DNA of 32,198 nucleotides, taken from Verrucomicrobiota bacterium (GTDB lineage Bacteria; Verrucomicrobiota; Verrucomicrobiia; Verrucomicrobiales; Verrucomicrobiaceae). The stretch is from assembly GCA_017301975.1 (NCBI GenBank), contig JAFLEI010000056.1:1-32198 (forward strand). Reading direction: 5' to 3'. A program made the position numbers and the translations under genes. Below the pieces are notes generated by a model. The model saw nothing but the letters and a program-made list of their open reading frames with translations, made no database searches and was not told the origin of the DNA. Positions 29,742 through 32,198 of the stretch are shown one piece after another; position 1 is the first letter of the stretch, and each line of letters opens with the position of its first letter.

Positions 29742-31175
29742 ATGACACCTCCACCTCCATTTGTATTCGGCAGCGGTGACATCGTTGCTGATGTACGAGA
29801 CTGTATCCCGCCCCGACTGCTTGCTCTGGCCGCCAAAGGTCCCGCGCTCCTGGGCCTTGACACACCCGTAGTGGCAGCTGCCGGTCTGGCACACTTTGCC
29901 GCCAGTTTGGGGCGTTCGTGCTTCTTCGACGATGGTTCCTCACAGTCCCCGCCCTGCTTCAGTCTCGCTGTGCTCTCCGACAGCCTGCTGCACTTCGACT
30001 GGCTGTCTGTACTGGGTCGGGGTTGGGTTGACGATGCCACCCGGATACAGAATCTGGATTCCGACCATATTCGAGCAGTGATCAAGGATGCATTGCGCAG
30101 TGTCGCGACCAAGGGACCTGACCGCAGCTCCATTGATCCACAATTCGAGGCCTACGCGCAGAAACTTCCGCTAACCGTCGTGAACATGATGCGCCGACGC
30201 ACCATCCTCTCCAGAGTGGATCCCGATGCAGCAGCGCGTGCCGTTGTTGATTCCCGGGATCACTGCGCCGTCATAATGAATGGCGCAGGTGACCCCATGG
30301 CGGAATGGGCACAGCTACCTCCTGGCAAACAGCAAAAGCTGACGGAATTGCTCACGCTTAGCTGGCAGGGAAAGCCGTTGACAGTCACGTCTAAGGGGTC
30401 AGAGGTACCAGGCACGGTACATGCACTATGGGTTACTGGGCGCGAGCCTGTCAGGAGAGCTCTTTTTGACCGTCGTTGTGCAACCGTAAACCAGACTGCA
30501 CCTGTGCTATTGTTCCAGCAGCACGGTAATCCCAAACGGCTGCCAGCTGTCGATGCAGCGGAGTTTGTGGAGTGGTCCAAGTGTTTGAAAGCGGCCTCCG
30601 ATTATCGCAGCAATACTTCCCAGGCGGGCCCATCGACCATCATGATCAACAAACACGCGAGGCGGGTTGCGGAAGAATTTTACGAGCAGTTTACCGATGC
30701 ACTTGTGCGGGTGCCCGAATCCTTGCATCCGCACCTGTCTTGGTTGCCAGATCTGCCCTTTCGCCTCTTTAACGTCCTTATGGTGTCCAAATCAATGGAG
30801 AGGATGCTGGACCTAAATCCTACCGAAGGGACGAAGGAACCGCTCAAACCTGATCCAAACGAACTTCAAGCAACCATGCGGCAGGCTGTGCGGTTGACCC
30901 GATGGTTGTGCCAGGAACATTACCGGGTCGTGTGCAGCTACAAGGATGCGGCATCCACCGACAGCACAGGACAGGCTACTGACAGCACTGACATGGCAGT
31001 CTTGGAAGAGGCCATCCTGGCCAAATTGAAAGAGAAAGGCCCTCTGGAACCCAGGGAATTGCAGCGCAGCTTCCATGCTTTGAGTGCTCAGAGTCGCAAC
31101 AGTGCCATCCAGAGGCTGAAATCTAATGGGTTGGTGATCGATGATCCAGATGGAAGGCTAGCGGCGGCAGCTTGA
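29742..31175 (+). CDS. Large element protein: paralogue-like partner with C-terminal winged helix (copy B)
   Basis: 477 residues. ATG 29742 gives MTPPPPFVFGSGDIVADVRD, and IPPRLLALAAKGPALLGLDTPVVAAAGLAHFAASLGR aligns by eye with the 'HPVDVAIGIAGVLTNIAG' part of copy A. FDWLSVLGRGWVDDATRIQN and ALWVTGREPVRRALFDRRCATVNQTAPVLLFQQHG form the middle; no Walker A is present. It ends with LEEAILAKLKEKGPLEPRELQRSFHAL and AIQRLKSNGLVIDDPDGRL, the same winged helix as copy A (shared KGP..xRELQRS core and D-P-D-x-R-L end). 83 bp separate the two genes, same strand, so they are likely co-transcribed and may act as a pair. Product function unknown. Confidence 0.68.
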   Translation: MTPPPPFVFGSGDIVADVRDCIPPRLLALAAKGPALLGLDTPVVAAAGLAHFAASLGRSCFFDDGSSQSPPCFSLAVLSDSLLHFDWLSVLGRGWVDDATRIQNLDSDHIRAVIKDALRSVATKGPDRSSIDPQFEAYAQKLPLTVVNMMRRRTILSRVDPDAAARAVVDSRDHCAVIMNGAGDPMAEWAQLPPGKQQKLTELLTLSWQGKPLTVTSKGSEVPGTVHALWVTGREPVRRALFDRRCATVNQTAPVLLFQQHGNPKRLPAVDAAEFVEWSKCLKAASDYRSNTSQAGPSTIMINKHARRVAEEFYEQFTDALVRVPESLHPHLSWLPDLPFRLFNVLMVSKSMERMLDLNPTEGTKEPLKPDPNELQATMRQAVRLTRWLCQEHYRVVCSYKDAASTDSTGQATDSTDMAVLEEAILAKLKEKGPLEPRELQRSFHALSAQSRNSAIQRLKSNGLVIDDPDGRLAAAA

Positions 31176-31561
31176 GCAGCGGTTTCCGCTGACAGTCAGC
31201 GTGTCAGCGCATGACAAAATGGGCATTGCGGCCTGATCGTGAAAAATGGCACTGACATGTCCGACCACGAGGGCGTTACGATGGCAGGCACCAAAAATCA
31301 CCTTGGTGCAATTCTGCACCGTTGGCGATTTCTAAAATCACCCGTCTTCTCAAGACCACCAAGGTGCCTACAATTCTTCGGAAACAGCTTTGTTCAGATC
31401 AGACCATAAGCGATTCCATTCGGAACTTTCATCCGTCAGTTCTTAGCGTGCAGGCCAAAATTTTCGGCGGCAACCTCTTCCAACACTCCTTGCGTCCCAT
31501 CAACATCGAGTGAGATTCGGCAGTCTTGGACGCCATACACACTTTTCACCAAACTTCGATT
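31176..31561. other. Intergenic region at the right side of the element
   Basis: 386 bp with no supported gene; a 63-codon frame at 31322-31513 is unconvincing. One hairpin, GCACCAA (31288-31294) with TTGGTGC (31303-31309), is visible, with a further GCACC downstream. No copy of the tmRNA 3' end is found here, so no attR can be placed. Confidence 0.4.
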
Positions 31562-31942
31562 TCACCTATTTTGCGCTCGCTCACTCATCTTCTGAAGATT
31601 TGTTACATCGACTGTGATGGGTCTGAACTCGCTGGAAAGCCTCTGTGCTTCCGCAATTTGCTGCGGTGACATTTCTGCCCCAACAATGTTTCGCAGTTGT
31701 GCGGCATCATGCTGCTCTTGAGCTGCCGCCAGATTGATCCACTTGTACGCTTGCACTAGATCCTTTTTGATTGCCCCTCCCCGGAAATACATCGCGCCTA
31801 AAAATGCCTGCGCGTTTGGATCATTCCTTTCTGCAGCCTTTAAAAGCCAATGCATTGCCTGATTTGAATCTTTGCTAGGGCGTGTTTTAAAATTGTACAC
31901 AGATAGAAAATGGTGTAGCTGGGAGAATGGAATTACATCCAA
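31562..31942 (-). pseudogene. Sel1-repeat protein, 5' end lost
   Basis: The frame reads AMHWLLKAAERNDPNAQAFLGAMYFRGGAIKKDLVQAYKWINLAAAQ, two Sel1-like (TPR-type) repeats with the A-x-x-x-L-x-x-x-Y/F-x-x-G pattern, and a C-terminal AEMSPQQIAEAQRLSSEF that is usual after the last repeat. It has no ATG: the only start near the beginning is TTG at 31942, and in frame upstream the sequence hits TAA near 31978 after nonsensical PAWAPPTDS. The missing start, signal peptide and earlier repeats suggest truncation by the IS that begins there. Whether it is expressed is unclear. Confidence 0.6.
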
Positions 31943-31990
31943 GCTATCAGTTGGCGGTGCCCAAGCTGGCCCGGGTTATAAGAGCCATAG

Positions 31991-32198
31991 ATTCCTAAAT
32001 ACCAGAAGGGGCAGCCGGTCGCCACAGGTGCAGGTCGTCCGCTGAGCAGTCTGGAGCGGGTCGTCGCAGGGGTCCTCTTCGTGCTCAAGGAAGGCTGCAG
32101 CTGGCGTGCGCTGGATGTTCCCGACATTGCATGGCAGACCGTCTATGGCCACTTCCGCCGCTGGGCCAAGGCGGGGCTCTGGGATCAGGCCATGCAGC
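31991..32198 (+). mobile_element. IS5-family transposase, N-terminal part, runs off the window
   Basis: The open frame from 31991 to the last base reads ...GRPLSSLERVVAGVLFVLKEGCSWRALDVPDIAWQTVYGHFRRWAKAGLWDQAMQ. The W-R-x-L ... W-x-T-V-Y-x-x-F-R-R-W-x-x-x-G-L-W pattern is the DUF4096 N-terminal domain of IS5/IS427-group transposases. An in-frame TAG at 31988 and no ATG before the end mean the start is ATT or other, or that the N-terminus is shifted or damaged. The DDE catalytic part is outside the window. The left terminal repeat should lie in about 31955-31990, but its mate is not available to define it. Confidence 0.75.

Overview
The window looks like chromosome of a member of Verrucomicrobiota (PVC group; a Prosthecobacter/Verrucomicrobium-like organism is my inference). 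The reasons are the mix of a DUF1552 protein, a DUF1080 (3-keto-disaccharide hydrolase) protein, a YHYH-domain lipoprotein and a XylR-type PBP+AraC regulator, together with GC-rich coding sequence, a tmRNA tag ending in ELALAA, few Shine-Dalgarno motifs and many intergenic palindromic repeats.

Layout. 1-5.2 kb: a truncated YHYH lipoprotein gene diverges from a XylR-like regulator. Then come small envelope genes, all on the minus strand: a two-helix membrane protein, a secreted protein with its own terminator, a DUF2127 membrane protein and ApbE flavin transferase. 5.2-9.9 kb: a minus-strand operon with a 1162-residue low-complexity protein rich in SPFG repeats and ending in a roadblock domain, an MglA-type small GTPase, and a stand-alone roadblock (MglB-like) protein. 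10.3-12.9 kb: tRNA-Glu, then a GDP-fucose-synthase-like epimerase and a sugar C-methyltransferase, a probable deoxysugar pair for surface glycans. 12.9-16.7 kb: a secreted unknown protein, an MsbA-type ABC exporter, and elongation factor P. 16.8-20.7 kb: DUF1552 and DUF1080 genes bracketed by two related tandem arrays with exact periods of 195 bp and 153 bp. 20.7-22.6 kb: cysS and the divergent tmRNA gene ssrA, separated by about 12 copies of a heptanucleotide.

From the 3' end of ssrA to about 31.2 kb the character changes. GC drops by eye, every gene is on the plus strand, and the content is mobile-element replication: an unknown protein, an AlpA/excisionase-like protein preceded by two palindromes, an archaeo-eukaryotic-primase-like protein overlapping (ATGA) an SF3/D5-like helicase, and two large proteins that share a DUF3987-like N-terminal part and a near-identical C-terminal winged-helix motif. 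ssrA is a classical integration site, so I read this as an integrated element. No integrase and no duplicated att site are visible, so the right end is either beyond the window or lost. After the element lie a 5'-truncated Sel1-repeat gene and the start of an IS5-family transposase that runs off the end.

The most notable material is the FG-repeat/roadblock/MglA operon, the ssrA-linked primase-helicase element with its paired wHTH proteins, and the several families of structured repeats.
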